A DNA stretch of 52,828 nucleotides, from the NCBI GenBank assembly GCA_934630495.1, contig CAKTVW010000013.1:1-52828 (forward strand), read 5' to 3'. This document shows positions 51,328 to 52,828 of the stretch, one piece after another. Each line of letters opens with the position of its first letter. Position 1 is the stretch's first letter. The notes under the pieces were generated by a model. The model worked only from the letters and a program-made list of their open reading frames with translations, ran no database searches and had not been told where the DNA came from. Origin of the DNA: an uncultured Oscillospiraceae bacterium (GTDB taxonomy: Bacteria; Bacillota; Clostridia; Oscillospirales; Oscillospiraceae). The position numbers were made by a program, and so were the translations under genes.

Positions 51328-51695
51328 TTACGACTCTTTTTTCAGGATATGCGGGAGGCAAATTTGTGTATTCATCGCAATTCCCGCAATGCGGCCATAT
51401 ACCGTCGCTCTTTTTCAGCACACTGTGCGGCGTGGTTTCGGGTGCACGGTGCGCAAGGACGGCAATTTTCACTATCCCCGGAAGCGGGAGAAAAACCGCT
51501 GTTTTGCTCTCGAAAAGTTTTGAAAAATCGGACTCTACTGGCAGTAGAGCCCGATTTTCCGCTTGGTAGAGCGTGCATTCTCCGAAGTAGAGGGGCGGAA
51601 CGTTTCGTAGGTTGCCTTTGCGGAGACGGCCGCCTATAATCGGCGGTACAGCTCATGCCCCGGCATGAGGGCAACACAGAAAGCGAGGCAGCACC
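51328..51695. other. Intergenic region upstream of degV
   Basis: No gene is seen. A nearly perfect 35-bp palindrome lies at 51524-51558 (AAAATCGG-CTCTACTG / CAGTAGAG-CCGATTTT, one odd base between the blocks), a possible two-way terminator between the toxin remnant and degV. Confidence 0.5.
51524..51558. terminator. Palindromic hairpin before degV
   Basis: The arms AAAATCGG and CTCTACTG pair with CAGTAGAG and CCGATTTT. The A and T runs at the ends allow termination in both directions. Confidence 0.55.
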
Positions 51696-52556
51696 ATGAC
51701 CAGACTGTTTACGGACACCTCCGCGAATCTTTCGGCGGATGTCATTCAAAGATATCATCTGAACATCCTCCACTTCACCTATACGATCGACGGCGTTGAA
51801 GCCGAACAGGATATCGACAAGGATTTTGACGGCAAGGCCTTTTACGATGCCATGCGGAACGGCGCGGTCGTCAGCACGGCTATGATCGGATTCGGAACCT
51901 TCCTTGACGCGTTTCGTTCCGTTCTCGAAGTGGGCGACGACGTGCTTTACATTGCCATGTCGGGCGGCATCAGCGGCACCTGCCATGCGGCTGCGCTTGC
52001 CGCGAAGGAACTGAAAGAGGAATTTCCCGACCGACAGGTGATCGTGATCGACACCTTCGCCGCATCGCTCGGAGAGGGCCTGCTGGTCCTCGAGGCAGCG
52101 CGTCTCCTTGAGCGGGGCGTCGGCCTGAAGGAAACCGCAGACCGGATCTTCGAGCTTCGCGACAGAATGTGTCAGTATTTTACAGTCGACGATCTGGAAT
52201 ACCTCAAGCGCGGTGGACGGATCAGCCGCGTTGCAAGCGTCGTCGGAACGGTCTTCAAGATCAAGCCGCTCCTGACGGGCAACGCCGAGGGCAAGATCGT
52301 CATGTGCGGAAAAAGCCGGGGACGAAAGCAGTCCCTGCTTGCGCTTGCCGACCACTACGACGAACGTGTAGAGGACCGCAGTGCGGTGATCGGCATAGCC
52401 GATGCGGACGCCGCAGACGGAACGGCATTTCTTCTGGAGGAGCTGCGCAAGCGCGGCTTTACGGGCGAATGCATAACGGCCTGCTACGAGCCGGTAACGG
52501 GTTCGCACGTCGGTCCGGGCACGGTCGCGCTGTTTTTCCTCGGGAATCGGAAATAA
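51696..52556 (+). CDS. DegV family fatty-acid-binding protein
   Basis: The 286-residue protein opens TRLFTDTSANLSADVIQRY and has the ligand-site stretches AMSGGISGTCHAA, VIDTFAASLGEGLLVLEAA and YLKRGGRISR, all typical of DegV (FakB-like) proteins that hold a fatty acid for phosphorylation by FakA. No fakA is in view. It is followed by a terminator, so it is probably transcribed alone. Confidence 0.93.
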   Translation: MTRLFTDTSANLSADVIQRYHLNILHFTYTIDGVEAEQDIDKDFDGKAFYDAMRNGAVVSTAMIGFGTFLDAFRSVLEVGDDVLYIAMSGGISGTCHAAALAAKELKEEFPDRQVIVIDTFAASLGEGLLVLEAARLLERGVGLKETADRIFELRDRMCQYFTVDDLEYLKRGGRISRVASVVGTVFKIKPLLTGNAEGKIVMCGKSRGRKQSLLALADHYDERVEDRSAVIGIADADAADGTAFLLEELRKRGFTGECITACYEPVTGSHVGPGTVALFFLGNRK

Positions 52557-52625
52557 CTGTTTTTTCAATTGAACGATCGACATGAAAGCGCCCTGCTGCA
52601 ATAGACGGGTGTCCGTAAAACAGTT

Positions 52626-52664
52626 AATCCTCCGTATGGCTTAGACCATGCGGAGGATTTGTTT
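52626..52664 (+). terminator. Terminator after degV
   Basis: AATCCTCCG / CGGAGGATT with an inner ATGG/CCAT, followed by TGTTT. Confidence 0.65.
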
Positions 52665-52828
52665 ATGTCTAATCTTCAAACTTGCTGGCGGCAAACGGTT
52701 TGTCAAAACCGTTTGCGGACGGCAAGTCCACAGGGGATAGCCGCATAAGCGGCGCAAGGGGGTGTAGCCACCTTGACGGAACGAAGTGACGCAACATTCT
52801 CGGTCATGCAGTATCCTCCTGCTGACGG
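52665..52828. other. Possible edge of an integrative mobile element
   Basis: It has an inverted repeat GGCAAACGGTTT / AAACCGTTTGC (near 52689-52716), then GTCCACAGGGGATAGCCGC and GGGGGTGTAGCCACCTTGAC. I associate this with the non-coding region near mobilization genes of clostridial conjugative elements, from memory only. The short frame starting at 52665 ends after 27 codons. Confidence 0.3.

Overview
The window looks like chromosomal DNA of a GC-rich, spore-forming gut Firmicute, most likely an Oscillospirales/Oscillospiraceae-type clostridium. The signs are SpoVT, two very large SLH-domain exoproteins, an HPr-like protein without the usual histidine, a late cobalamin-assembly operon, a lipoprotein serpin and many CPBP/DUF-type clostridial proteins. 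No rRNA or tRNA gene was recognised. Family calls come from motif reading only; no database search was possible.

Layout. 0-6.5 kb: a partial secreted protein, a serpin, a lipoprotein, a small operon of phosphatidyltransferase and membrane proteins, and a two-component system. 6.8-12.3 kb: a CPBP protease and an operon for the cobalamin lower ligand and nucleotide loop (TIM-barrel protein, cobT, cobU, cobS, a short cobU-like gene, cobC). 12.7-20 kb: D,D-carboxypeptidase, HPr-like protein, MtaB, GH25 lysozyme, a Cys-rich lipoprotein, and yedF-DUF3343-cysteine desulfurase. 20-34 kb: an SLH subtilase, SpoVT, an HTH/ATPase/STAS-like regulator with its own operator array, and a TetR regulator (perfect palindromic operator, probable non-ATG start) overlapping an 1876-residue SLH protein that carries almost identical 107-residue repeats. 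34-49.3 kb: a rearranged type I-C CRISPR-Cas locus. 49.4-51.7 kb: small immunity-like genes and a decayed polymorphic-toxin end. The window closes with DegV and what may be the edge of a mobile element.

The CRISPR locus is the most interesting part. Cas3 is intact but lies 6.7 kb from cas5c-cas8c-cas7c, separated by a TPR gene and an island of paralogous lipoproteins and structured repeats. The interference genes look complete, including an in-frame internal ribosome site for Cas11c inside cas8c. The adaptation module is wrecked: cas4 keeps only about 56 codons, cas1 keeps 138 codons and runs in frame into the first CRISPR repeat, and cas2 and the leader are absent. The result looks like an immune memory that can be used but not updated in cis, with the array probably transcribed as the 3' end of the cas mRNA. 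The cas5c promoter lies inside a nested inverted repeat.

The intergenic DNA is rich in small dispersed repeats: an IS5-like MITE (two copies, one just upstream of cas3), a triple-hairpin element, a five-copy stem-loop element in the cas island with a compensatory base change, a 115-bp element in inverted copies 36 kb apart, and palindromic terminator-like units.
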